Shown piece by piece: positions 46,341-58,286 of a stretch of 64,000 nucleotides of DNA. The notes under the pieces are model-generated. The model was given only the letters and a program-made list of their open reading frames with translations. It was not told the DNA's origin and made no database searches. Source of the DNA: Elmis aenea. Taxonomy: Eukaryota; Arthropoda; Insecta; Coleoptera; Elmidae. Positions within the stretch are counted from its first letter, which is position 1, and every line of letters begins with the position of its first letter. The stretch is from assembly GCA_947652605.1 (NCBI GenBank), contig OX393579.1, positions 45,328,970 through 45,392,969 on the forward strand, in the 5' to 3' direction. The translations under genes and the position numbers were made by a program.

Positions 46341-49300
46341 ATTATATCTACTGTTCGTTCATTACCCCGAGATTTTAATTTTTACCCCATTTGGGTAGAC
46401 TAAAAGTGCCGCCCCAAAAAAAGTGCCGTCCGGGCCGGACCGTCCTCCCCCCCGCCTTTCCTAGCTACGCCACTGGTACTAATCCATAAAAAAGATAACA
46501 CAAAAAGAGAAAAAATAGGCTAACTTGAATGCCAATTTTACAGTTTACAATGGGTGGCCAAATGTATACAGTGTATAAGGTTTGTGTAATTTTTTTGACA
46601 CTGATGCTGTATGTCCCTGTGGATTAATTATGTTTTATAACTTTATTATTTTATGGCCTATAAGTTTTTAAAGCGAAATATAACAATTAAAATGAAAAAA
46701 ATGACAAAATTTCTCAAGACATCAAATAACAGTAAAAACATTATACGATCACTTAAAAATATACGGTAAATATTGTTTTTATCATAAAAATGGAGGCTAG
46801 TGGTGTTATATAATTAATAATTGTTATTTTTATAGTTATCGAATAACATTCATTGCATTATATTAAGCTAATAAAACAAAAACAAAATGACCAATTGCAG
46901 TAAGTACCTATAACAATTTGGTCATCCTTTGTCCCGAAACAATAAACAAAATTAAATGACATAAAATTTCTCATTCAATACTTTGTAAAAATAGCTACTC
47001 TACATTTTTTTTTTGACATTATTTCCTATGAACTGGAAACAAGATTTTTAAGATTATGAAATGTTTTGTCTGTATCTGCGAATTCGAAAATTTAATATAA
47101 GATACAAACATTTCACAAAAAAAAGCATTTAAAATAGCTTTTAAAAACATAATCCGTGTAAGATGGTGTCGGCCGGTCATCTGTATATTGTATATTATGA
47201 TAAAATCAAAAAAAAATTCGTTCATTGAGTTGATGTTGGTTCGATTGTATACAAATCATATGGAATTGGTGGAATTTTCGGTAACTTTTTTCTATTTGAC
47301 TCAAAAATACAAACTTGTTTAAATCAAAATTCGTCAATAATTTTTTCTGTTTAGTGCTAAATTTTAAATCATTTTATAGCTGAATTAATGTTTACTAATA
47401 ACTTATTTTTATTTATATATTTATTTTTCGAAGTTAAAAAAAATCTGTTAGATTACAGTGAGGGGCATTCAGAAAACCAAAAAATAGCAGCGTCAGGTGT
47501 ACCAAAATGGTCAAAGAATAAAAGCCATTGGTAAATAGGTAAATAATGTAGACATTTTACATGATAATTTACACCAGGCGTGAAAGGGTGAAATACCATA
47601 TAAGCGCCAGTCAAAACATTATTTTGTAAAATTTAATATAAAACAAATGAGTTTTATTAAAACTTTCTATAAACTCGAAATCTCAAAAGAATGAGAATTA
47701 TTCACAAGAAGAAACTCTAATACAGTGTGCAATGGAAAAGTAACAATACATTGCTGAATGCAACTTTTGTCCCATTTATCCCATGTTATACAGCGTAATT
47801 CAAAAAGTATACAACAAATGAAAAGGTTTTTTTTTATCGAATTCTCAGAAAATTTTATTCTCAATAAAAGTTAGTACAAGGCTTAAAACTAATTTTAAGA
47901 TAAAAAAAAGTTTCATAAAAAATCATAACACAATAGCACAACGTCAAATTTTATATTATGAAATATTTTTGAATTCTAAACAACTTTTTTTATAAACTTT
48001 TCTTGTAACTCTTGAAATAGGGGCACTTTACTCTTGCGAATATTTCTAAAATCGCTCAAATCTTGTGCGCTATGAGTTTTTATTCAAATTTTTTTCATCT
48101 TTAATTAGTTTTAAGCCATGCACCAACTTTTATTCCGAATACATTTTTTTTCGATAATATAAATTTTTTTCCATTTGTTGCAATAGAACGGAAGTGAAAA
48201 ATCACTTTTACAATAGAGTTTAAAACTGCATGGAATTTAATGTCTAAAATAAATTAAATGTTTTGTAATTGTATTGAATGGTTGGTACTCTATCATGAAT
48301 TTTATTACTTGGAATTTCTGTCGTTACAAGGGGGCGGGTTTTCAGTGTAGCCAGATCGACTAGCCCGTTTTACTTTCTAACTTCGATAAGAATTCCTTTT
48401 TTAATGTAAATTTTTCATTGAAACTAGCGCTAGTGCCAGCACTGATTATTATATCTACTGTTCGTTCATTACCCCGAGATTTTAATTTTTACCCCATTTG
48501 GGTAGACTAAAAGTGCCGCCCCAAAAAAAGTGCCGTCCGGGCCGGACCGTCCTCCCCCCCGCGTTTCCTAGCTACGCCACTGGTACTAATCCATAAAAAA
48601 GATAACACAAAAAGAGAAAAAATAGGCTAACTTGAATGCCAATTTTACAGTTTACAATGGGTGGCCAAATTTATACAGTTTATAAGGTTTGTGTAATTTT
48701 TTTGACACTGATGCTGTATGTCCCTGTGGATTAATTATGTTTTATAACTTTATTATTTTATGGCCTATAAGTTTTTAAAGCGAAATATAACAATTAAAAT
48801 GACAAAATTGCTCTTAAGACATCAAATAACAGTAAAAACATTATACGATCACTTAAAAATATACGGTAAATATTGTTTTTGTCATAAAAATGGAGGCTAG
48901 TGGTGTTATATACTTCATTGTTATTTTTATATTTATCGAATAACATCCTTTGCATATATGAAGCTAATAAAACAAGAACAAAATGACCAATTGCAGCAAG
49001 TACCTATAACAATTTGGTCATCCTATGTCCCGTAAAATATAAACAAAATTAATGAAATTTCCCATTCAATACTTTCTAAAATAGCAGTTTTTTTAGGAAA
49101 TCATTTTCTATTGACTGGAAACAAGATATTTAAGATTAAGACATTTGCTAATATCAATTTTTTGTCGGTATCTGAGTTCGAAAATTCAATAGGTACAAAA
49201 TACAAACATTTCACAAACAAAGCAATTAAAATTGTTTTTAAAAACGTAAACCGTCTAAGATGTTGTCGGCCTGTCATCTGTATATTGTATATTATGGCAA

Positions 49301-50041
49301 AATCATAGGCTGCAAATAAATTTTGTTCGTTGAGTTGATGTTGGCTCGATTGTATACAATTTTTTTTTTAAATCAAAATTCGTCAATTATTTTTCTGTTT
49401 AGTGCTAAATTTTTAATCCTTTTATACCTGAATTAATTTTTGCTAGTAAGTTATTTTTGTTTATATAATTTATTAATACATTTTTCGTAGTTAAAAGAAA
49501 ATCTGTTAGATGGCAGTCAGGGGCATTCAAAAAACCCAAAAATAGCGTCAGGTGCACAAAATTGTTGAAGAATAATATCCATTGGTAAGTAAATAAATAC
49601 ATGATCATGTACACCAGGGGTGAAAGGATTAAAGACCATTTATGCGCCAGTTAAAACATTATTTTGTCAAATTTAATATAAAACAAATGAGTTTTATTAA
49701 AACTTTCTATAAACTCCAAATCTCAAGAGAATGAGAATTATGAAAAATGTTGCCTTTTCACAAAAAGTTACTCTAATCCAGTGAGCAATGGAAAAGTAAC
49801 AATACATTGCTGAATGCAACCTTTGTCGCATTTAACCCAGGTTATACAGTATCATTCACAAAGTGTGCAACAAATGAAAAGGTTTTTTATTATCGATTTC
49901 TCAGAAAATTTTATTCTCAATAAAAGTTAGTACAAGGCTTAAAACTAATTTTAAGATTAAAAAAAGTTTAATAAAAAATCATAGCACAATAGATTTTAGA
50001 AACCGAATATCCAAAATTACTATAAAAATAAAAATTGAAAA

Positions 50042-50938
50042 TACAGGGTGAATATTATGTTCCAGGTCGATGTTGTTTTTGAATAACCCTGAAATGAATC
50101 ACATTTTTTTAAATTTGGATTTTTTTATTCAACAGTAGGCTTATGACAATTATGTATGGAATATGACATCGCTCAAGTGACCACCTCTGGCAGGGTTACA
50201 AATGCCTGTTCTTTTAATCATATTTTTCATGACATTCTCGCACGTTTCGCAGGTTATTTCCGCAATTTCATGTTGAATATTGTCCTGAAGCATTGGAATT
50301 GTTGTTGGTTTATTAGCGTAGACTTTTCCTTTCAGGTACCCCCACAGAAAATAGTCGGGTGACGTTAAATCGGGTGATCGCGGGTGCCATTTGACATTTA
50401 GTAATTGGCAGTCTTAAAGAGTAGTCAATTACAATTTATTATGGAGCATCTGACGCCTCAACAACGTGTTGAAGTCATTAAAACATTTTATCTAAATAAT
50501 CGTTCAATTGTGAATACGCGAAGAAAACTGCGTGATTTTTTTGGACTTCATCATGTGCCATGCAAGTCAACGATTCAACGTGTAGTAGACTGGCCCCCGC
50601 GATCACCCGATTTAACGTCACCCGACTATTTTCTGTGGGGGTACCTGAAAGGAAAAGTCTACGCTAATAAACCAACAACAATTCCAATGCTTCAGGACAA
50701 TATTCGACATGAAATTGAGGAAATAACAGGCGAAACGTGCGAGAACGTAATGAAAAATATGATTAAAAGAACAGGCATTTGTAACGCTGCCAGAGGTGGT
50801 CACTTGAGCGATGTCATATTCCATACATAATTGTCATAAGCCTACTGTCGAATAAAAAAATCCAAATTTAAAAAAATGTGATTCATTTCCGGATTATTCA
50901 AAAACAACATCGGCCTGGAACATAATATTCACCCTGTA
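50042..50938. mobile_element. Palindromic IS630-like element with transposase C-end in both arms
   Basis: Ends TACAGGGTGAATATTATGTT on both sides. The 348-bp arms (50042-50389; 50591-50938) each contain the transposase C-terminal coding end; the 201-bp centre holds the N-terminal coding start. The arms are nearly identical, so the element looks young by comparison with its host. Confidence 0.9.
50441..50830 (+). pseudogene. Internally deleted IS630/mariner-like transposase
   Basis: An uninterrupted frame (ATG at 50441 preferred; an in-frame ATG-less lead begins at 50405) reads MEHLTPQQRVEVIKTFYLNN, an N-terminal helix-turn-helix region to KSTIQRVVD, then jumps straight to WPPRSPDLTSPDYFLWGYLK and the C-terminal tail. 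The middle of the protein, including the first two catalytic Asp residues, is missing (about 130 aa here, against about 340 in full-length relatives, family knowledge). Possibly still able to make a DNA-binding fragment, but not a transposase. The mirrored left arm carries the C-terminal part again on the minus strand. Confidence 0.8.
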
Positions 50939-51195
50939 TAACGTCAAATTTTATACTAAGAAATATTTTTGAATTCTAAACAACTTTTTTTACAAACTTT
51001 TGAAATAGGGGCACTTTACTCTGGCGAATATTTCTAAAATCGCTCAAATCTTGTGTGCTGAGTTTTTATTCAACTTTTTTCATCTTAAATTTAGTTTTAA
51101 GCCATGCACTAACTTTTATTCAGAATGAATTTTTTTGAGAAATCGATATTAAAAAATATTTTCCATTTGTTACATACTTTTTGAATGACGCTGTA

Positions 51196-52448
51196 TATTC
51201 CTGACGTGTTCATTTGTGCGCAATGCTTAGGCATTCTATAGAACGCCGAATTATACACTTTGCCACTATCACATATACTTGCTATCATAATATATTAGTG
51301 CCAATTGTTGAGCGTCATACAGCATTTTTTATGAATGAAAACGTTGTTGTAAATTATGAAATAAATGAATACACAGACATGAACAATGCACACCTGTGTT
51401 TGGCATCTGTGCACTATAATGGAACATTTTTGCTACAAAAACACGTTTCAAAATATTAAAAAATTAAATTAGCTACATCAAAAAATGCGTTTCTTTACCG
51501 AAAAATTTGATTAAGTTCACAAAAACACAATTTAGATATAAAATTTGTAAACCAATTAATTAAATTACCTAATGAACCATGAATGGACATTCAAAATTAG
51601 TCGATATACAAGTTAACACATTCTAAATAACAACACTAACCATGTTTAGTTCGGTTTGATAATTTTTTAATCTACGATATGCATGTAAAGTATCCACACA
51701 AAAACACGCATCAATTATTTTAGAAAAATTTGCATTTTGATTAAACTCTAGGTATAATAATATTGTGGTTAATCACATGAGTTATTTCTGATTCTAATCG
51801 AAAATGACTTTAAAAGACAAGCAAATAAAACTAACTTGTTATTATTCGATAATGACTGCAAGTAAACAATATTTAACGGCTGCCAGTCATAAAAAGTCAT
51901 AAAAAAATTATCTTTTCAGGCACCATTATGCAAAATTGGAACGGAACTGGAGGTTTTTAACAAGTTCAGTTAGATAAAATCAAATGTTTTATGCTAATAG
52001 CTTTTGATTACGGTGAATACCAGAAGTCCTGCGGTGTAAGAAATAAGTCGGTATTTGAAAAAGAAATACACATCACGGTAACATTTGAATTAAAAAAAAA
52101 AAACTATAACATTTCGCTAGAACAGTTGTCAGTTTTATAGCGCAGATGTTTTTTTTTCTATGTTCCGTTACGCGTTTGATTCTGATTAAATGATAACCTC
52201 CAAAGGTTAAAAAGAATTGAAAAAATGACCTTATTTTTATGTTTTTCCAGTATTTTTCAAGCTGACTGCACTTTTTTTTTTAAATATATTGGAGCTAAAA
52301 ACCATGGCCATATGCACCGTGTATTATAAAAGTGGTGTCGAGTCCACCGTTCTTTGTTTCAAGACATTAAAGGCTTTTCATTTCAGTAGATTTAAAAATA
52401 CTGATTAAGTCTATTACATTAATTTGTCCACGTTTCGATGAAATTATA
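51196..52448. other. Intron sequence, nothing recognised
   Basis: An 81-codon frame at 51214-51459 has no recognisable motif and no splice context. Confidence 0.45.
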
Positions 52449-53031
52449 TACAGGGTGTGTAAAAATTGGCGGAAGCGCTACACGTGGCGATGTTCTTGGT
52501 AAAATTCTAAGTCGAAAATCTTAATACGAAAATGTTGTACCATGCTTGCTGTGTCTGCAAGGGGTCCTCAAAGTTTTGACATTTAGTCCTTTAATAAGCG
52601 TTATTATTTAATACTTGCAAATGAAAAAGCTGCAATTTGGAATAAAAATAAATTTCGAATAGTATTTTTTCCTAGATATTGTGTTCTTGAAAATAATACA
52701 TATGGCAACATTGTCATTAGCTGTCATCGCTGTTTTTCTCGTAATTATTTCTAGTTTGTGTTTTACGATACCCAAAAGTTTGTAGCTATGTTTACGAACT
52801 GAAGGCTTTTAGTTCGAACAAAAATTGTAAATACCCAAGTAAAAATTGCTGATAAAAAAATGTCCAAACGCAAATCAATGAATGCAATGTTGCCAATTTT
52901 TTTTTCTTTAAATGTTTCCTGAGGCCATAGGAAGCATGGTACAACATTTTTGTATCAAGATTTTCGACTTAGAATTTTCACGAAGAACATCGTCACGTGT
53001 AGCGCTTCCGCCAATTTCTACACACCCTGTA
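52449..53031. mobile_element. 583-bp IS630-like MITE (family D)
   Basis: Ends TACAGGGTGTGTAAAAATTG and, inverted, TACAGGGTGTGTAGAAATTG; inverted ends of about 110 bp including GGCGGAAGCGCTACACGTG. The interior is not palindromic. It provides the empty site for the hAT inserted in the related copy at 57794. Confidence 0.88.
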
Positions 53032-53133
53032 TAATTATGTAAATATATGAAACAAGTATTTGCTTGATAATTCACTACACCAATATTTTTATTGTCGAGT
53101 CATATTTATTTTTTGCAAGTTACATTGTGTTTA

Positions 53134-55342
53134 TACAGGGTGTACAAAAAGTAACGTAACGGATCAATATCTCGTCTTGTGGCAACTTTACAAAAAAAGT
53201 TTCGAATAAAAGTTGTTTGTGGTAATTTACTACATAACTAAAATTATTTTCAACTATACAGTGTTTTGTTTTTGCGTACCGATACGTCACTTTGTTTTCT
53301 TAAATAGTACACCCTATATATTTTGCACTTTTTAGACGCAGAATTAAATTGTCTTTCAAAATGTATAGGGTTTTATGTGTCTAAAATCAATCGTTTTTGA
53401 GTTATTTAAGTTTTTATGAAAATTTTGATAGAAACAAGACTCTAAGAAAATATTGATATTTCACAACATAACAATTTCAGAACAAATTCCTTTGATACCT
53501 TAGTTGACAATTGTATTTTAGTGATTGCTGACCAGTTAAAATTTTAAAATAATACATAGGGTGTTTTTTATGCTCGGTCCAATTGGTTAAACTTCAAACA
53601 CGGATAAGTCAATTTTTTTAAATAGAACACCCTATATATTTTTACATATTCTTATCGATAATTTAATTACATTTAAAATTTGTTAAAAGTCTATTATGTC
53701 TAAAATTAATATTTCTCGAGTTATTGCGGTTTTCATGATAATTAATGGGCACAAACAAAATATTTAATAGAAATTAATTAGTCGGCATTGGAAATATCTC
53801 GATAATTTGTTTTAAATGTGAAATAATGTTTTATTTTCATCTTTAAGCTGTATGTTTACCTGATTATAAATTAGTTTAATAAAAAACAAAATCAAAATTG
53901 TTTAACCCACATAAAAGAGGTAGGAAGGTACAATTGAATGGCCACCACGCTTTCCAGATTTGTCACCTTTGGACTACTTTTTGTGGGGATACCTCAAAAA
54001 TAACGTATATAAAACAAAATCAGAAAATTTAGATGATCTTAGAAATCGAATAATAGTGACAACCGAACAGATTTCAGATGAGAAGTGGCGAAATGTCATA
54101 TAAACTTTTTATAATAGGCTTGGGTACTGTCAAATAGAAGAAGAAAGACAATTCAAACACCTTATTAAATAATAAAATAACATTTTGTTTATTAAATTTA
54201 ATTAAATAAGGGTTTTTGCCCTGCACCTTTTGATTGGGTAAACTTAGCAACATGCGGTTTTCACAATTCAATTTGTAATTTAATATATAATAAAAATGAT
54301 TTATTTACGAAAATAGTTCTAAATGAGCAACTACAAAATCGTATATTTTAATGAACAGATAACTAATCGAAGTCATGTTACTAAAAATGTTCTGTTTATA
54401 AAGAGCAGGATAGTTAATATTAATAATATTATTAGTTCTTTAATACTAGGGGTTCAATTTTGAGTATATTGCAAAACTAATCATACAATATGTATTCTTA
54501 GAAGGTAGATATGTATTTTCGTCACATTAGCCTAAAAAAGGAAACTCTTTCATGTCGACTAAACAATTTTGATTTTGTTTTTTTTTTTATAAAACCAATT
54601 TATAATCAGGTACCTAAACATATAGCTTAACGATGAAAATAAAACGTTATTTGACATTTAAAACAAATTATCCAGATATTTCCAAAGCCGACTAATTAAT
54701 TTCTATTAAATATTTTGTTTGTGCCCATTAATTATCATGAAAACCGCAATAACTCGAGAAATATTAATTTTAGACATAATAGACGTTTAACAAATTTTAA
54801 AGGTAATTAAATTATCGATAAGAATATGTAAAAATATATAGGATGTTCTATTTAAAAAAATTGACTTATCCGTGTTTGAAGTTTAACCAATTGGACCGAG
54901 CATAAAAACCACCCTGTGTATTATTTTAAAATTTTAACTAGCCAGCAATCACTATGATACTATTGTCGAACAAAGAAATTCGTTCTGAAATTGCTATGTT
55001 GTGAAATCTCAATATTTTCTTAGAGTCCTGTTTCTGTCAAAATATTCATAAAAACTTAAATAACTCAAAAACGATTGATTTTAGACACATAAAACCCTAC
55101 ACATTTTGAAAGACAATTTAATTCTGCATCTAAAAAGTGCAAAATATACAGGGTGTTCTATTTAAGAAAACAAAGTGACGTATCGGCGGCAAGCAAAAAC
55201 AAAACACTACGTATACCTAGTTGAAAATAATTTAAGGTTATGTAGTAAATTACCGCAAACAACTTTTATTCGAAACTTTTTTTTTTTAAGTTGCCACAAG
55301 ACGAGATATTGATCCGTTACGTTACTTTTTGTACACCCTGTA
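53134..55342. mobile_element. 2.2-kb palindromic IS630-like element, ~780-bp arms
   Basis: Ends TACAGGGTGTACAAAAAGTA on both sides. Arms 53134-53910 and about 54560-55342. Each arm contains two more end-like motifs (ACACCCTATATATTTTG at 53310; ACATAGGGTGTTTTTTATGC at 53555). The centre has a transposase fragment (53927-54172). Confidence 0.88.
53927..54172 (+). pseudogene. Transposase C-terminal fragment
   Basis: Reads GTIEWPPRFPDLSPLDYFLW, then GYLKNNVYKTKSENLDDLRN, ISDEKWRNVI, an in-frame TAA, TFYNRLGYCQIEEERQFKHL and a final TAA. WPPRxPDLSPLDYFLWGYLKN is the third catalytic block of an IS630/mariner-like transposase. No N-terminal or central part survives. Confidence 0.8.
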
Positions 55343-57146
55343 TAATAAAATTGTCGATTTTTGTATTAAGGTACATCCAAACCAAGCGCGCCAAACTACG
55401 CCGCATCGCTGAAAACAGCCCAAAAAGTTTATGCTCGTCTGATTTGGACGGCAAACCGCGTACTTTTAATGCAATTTAATGAGTAGAAATACAGCAATCG
55501 TTGTTGTTGCCTTTAAGTGTAATCTGTGGTAGAAAATACATATTGCTTCTGTGATTTTTTACGAAATCAATATAAGTACAAGTTCAATTTAGCCGTTTTG
55601 CACGATCCCCCAGTTTCACGGTCAATAAAAGCCAAATAAACAATGAGCAGTTAAAATTAAGGGAAACTACCTGTAGCTAGTAGTTCATAGTTCCAACCAA
55701 CCCACGTTATTAAATGCTCCAATAACTCCTCAATCAATCAATCATTTAATTTAATCGCAACAATTAAACGAGCCTGCAGTTAATTGTAGGAAGTTTAAAA
55801 TAATGGACCAATAGACTTGTAGCCTTTAATAAATGATTGTGTATCGTTCTATAAATATTTGAAACGATTGTGGAATTCCTTACACACTCATAAGTGTAAT
55901 AGTCTCGGCATTATTTGTTTACAAACACGGTTGAAAATAGGAACAAACCGCTACATTAAAAAAGATTACATCGTATTTTGTGTTCTAACAGCCGCATTAA
56001 TGTCGACCTCACAGTTTGGTAAATCAGTGTGACAAGTCTGTTAATGTTTACCTTGTGGCACTTTATACCCTTGCAAAGTATGTTTTGAATGCATTAAATG
56101 TCCATTTTATTTTTAAATTGTTTTTGGAAGAAACAATCAAACTCTTCTGGTAATTTATACTAGTATATATTTTAAATTCGTGGTGTTTTTGAAGTTCGAA
56201 GTAGTTAATACGTCAAGTTTGTTGAAAGACACTCATGCTAATAATAACCTGTTTACTATTTAATTATTTATAATAATATTAATCTTGGTCTATAACGGTA
56301 ATTCTATTTTTGTGGATAGACGTGTTATGCTACTTGCACATTCAAGTTCATTAATCCAATCAAAACAATATAATGTTGGTCTCTGATGAATAGATATATC
56401 GTAGACAGGTGGTCGAATCTAAATTTCGAAGGTATTGCGAAAGGAGATTTTTCAGAATCTTAAGAATCTTGACCGAACGAATTGATGGTCGAAAAACAAC
56501 ATGAAAGCGTTACAAAATATCTAGTTATTTTGTGAAAAATTTCAAATTAATTAAGAAATGCGCGTTAAAATAAAATGAGGCGGATTTTTTATTTTTTCGT
56601 TATTTTATCATTCATTTTTCTCCTAAACTTAAATCAACACATTAAATTATTATTGTCGATATCGAAATATCTACTTTAAGAATCTATCGATACTATTTTG
56701 TAAAAATGTGCCCAAGTTTTTAAAACTCTCTGAAAGTTTTGGAAATTTCTTAAAATGTTAATACAAAATATTGAATGATTTCAAAGATACGCATAAATAG
56801 TAAAGATTTACATAACAATCCAACACTGTAGTCAATAGGTCTTTTTTAACCACAATAGGCTATTGTGAGTACATAACAAATTTCCAAAAATTTTGATTTT
56901 TTGAACTGTGTAAAACTGTCATATAATTTAAAAACCTTAGAAGAAGTATAATATGCGTTTCTTAAAAAACAAAAATGGTAAAAAAATATTTGTATTTTGT
57001 TGATTAGTAAAGGGTAAAGAAATAAAATGGGCGATTTAAAATGTTAAATATTTATTAGTCATAAATCTTCTATGTACTAGGGAAATTTTGCCTCTGTTTA
57101 CAAATTTACTTAGTAAATTTACAGATTTATCTTTTAATTTAATATA
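55343..57146. other. Intron sequence, nothing recognised
   Basis: AT-rich and without element ends or coding blocks. Confidence 0.45.
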
Positions 57147-57300
57147 CAAGGTGGTCCACATACAAGGGCCACTATTGGGATCTAGTAAACGGAAAGAGCT
57201 ACAAAGAAGTTTAAATTAGACAAGTTTTTCGCCTTTCCGAGATGCTTTAATGTTATAAATAAATTCCACGGCACGCTAGATAATAAACAAAAATCAAAAT
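57147..57300 (+). mobile_element. Degraded IS630-like end
   Basis: TACAAGGTGGTCCACATACA, CACTATTGGGATCTAGTAAA and CGGAAAGAGCTACA resemble the inverted right end of 2444-3772 (CACTATGGGGATCTCGTAAA). No partner end found. Confidence 0.5.
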
Positions 57301-58286
57301 TAAATTTTTCTTTAATCGTTATATTTAACGTAACAAAAATATTTTTGGGGAAAAAGTTTTACATTTTTTTACGCATTCTAAAATGGAAATATTCATTTCT
57401 TTAAATTCATGGCACTCTAAAGCTTCATCGGGAGTTTTTGATGATTTCTATTTGTTTTGAGCCTTAATATTAAAATAAATACATTAAACCTTGTATTATT
57501 GAAAAGAGGGGAAAAATGCTTTTTCATCAGGTCATAATCAATTTAAAAAAATGCTAGTGTGTAATTTATCTAAGAATTTGAACAATATTAAAACATTGTT
57601 CAAATCAATTTCTGTTAATGTGTATATTCATAATTAGAAATTTAAGTTATAAAACAATATTAATATCGACGAACAACAACATCGCCCCACTATGCACACT
57701 TTTACGCATTTTTGTTGTTACATTATACTGTAATAATTAAATTCAAAGCAGGATTTTTGTTCAAAATTAGATTCATATTGTGTCAAAAATTTATACAGGG
57801 TGTGTATAAATTGGCGGAAGCGCTACACGTGACGATGTTCTTCGTAAAATTTTAAGTCGAAAATCTTGATACAAAAATGTTGTACCATGCTTTTCCTATG
57901 GCCTCAGGAACCATTTAAAGAAAAGAAAAAATTGGCAACATTGCATACACTGATTTGCGTTTGGACATTTTTTTTATCAGCAGTTGTTACTTAGGTATTT
58001 ACAATTTTTGTTCGAACTGAAAGCCTCAGTTCGTAAACATAGCTGCAAACTTTTGGGTATCGTAAAACACAAACAAGAAATAATTACGAGAAAAACAGAG
58101 ATGACAGCTAATGACAATGTTGCCATATGCATTATTTTCATTCATATCAGTGATTTACATATTTTCAACACCAATTTTTGAAAGGAAGAACACAATAATA
58201 TCTAGGAAAAAATACTATTCGAAATTTACTTTTATTCCAAATTGCAGCTTTTTCATTTGCAAGTATTAAATAATAACGCTTATTAA

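Larger units (their letters stand above)
44731..46475. mobile_element. hAT-like element carrying two nested insertions
   Basis: Ends CAGTGGCGTAGTTAGAG and, inverted, CAGTGGCGTAGCTAGGAAAG; flanks GTACTAAC and GTACTAAT match at 7 of 8. It contains the element 45467-46340, itself containing 45769-46227. Its right end is also present in the downstream duplicate (to 48587). Confidence 0.75.
45190..48178 (+). repeat. Tandem duplication, copy 1 (2,989 bp)
   Basis: Starts TGCAATAGAACGGAAGTGAA and is directly followed by copy 2 starting with the same sequence at 48179. It carries the nested insertion 45467-46340, absent from copy 2. Excluding insertions, both copies are about 2.1 kb and align end to end with small indels. 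Confidence 0.88.
48179..51171 (+). repeat. Tandem duplication, copy 2 (2,993 bp)
   Basis: Aligns to 45190-48178 throughout (for example ACCCCATTTGGGTAGACT, TGATGCTGTATGTCCCTGTG, GGGGCACTTTACTCT). It contains the palindromic element 50042-50938, absent from copy 1 (site near 47936-47945). Differences are frequent enough that the duplication is not recent. Confidence 0.88.
49845..51195. mobile_element. IS630-like MITE, interrupted
   Basis: Left end TACAGTATCATTCACAAAGT then CAACAAATGAAAA; right end, inverted, TACAGCGTCATTCAAAAAGT then AACAAATGGAAA. It is split by 50042-50938; native length is about 450 bp. Copy 1 of the tandem duplication keeps its left end near 47790 but loses its right tip at the duplication joint. 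Confidence 0.7.

Noticed and set aside
50156..50362. Separate gene in the left arm of the palindrome at 50042
   Set aside because: It is the antisense image of the transposase C-terminus carried by that arm.
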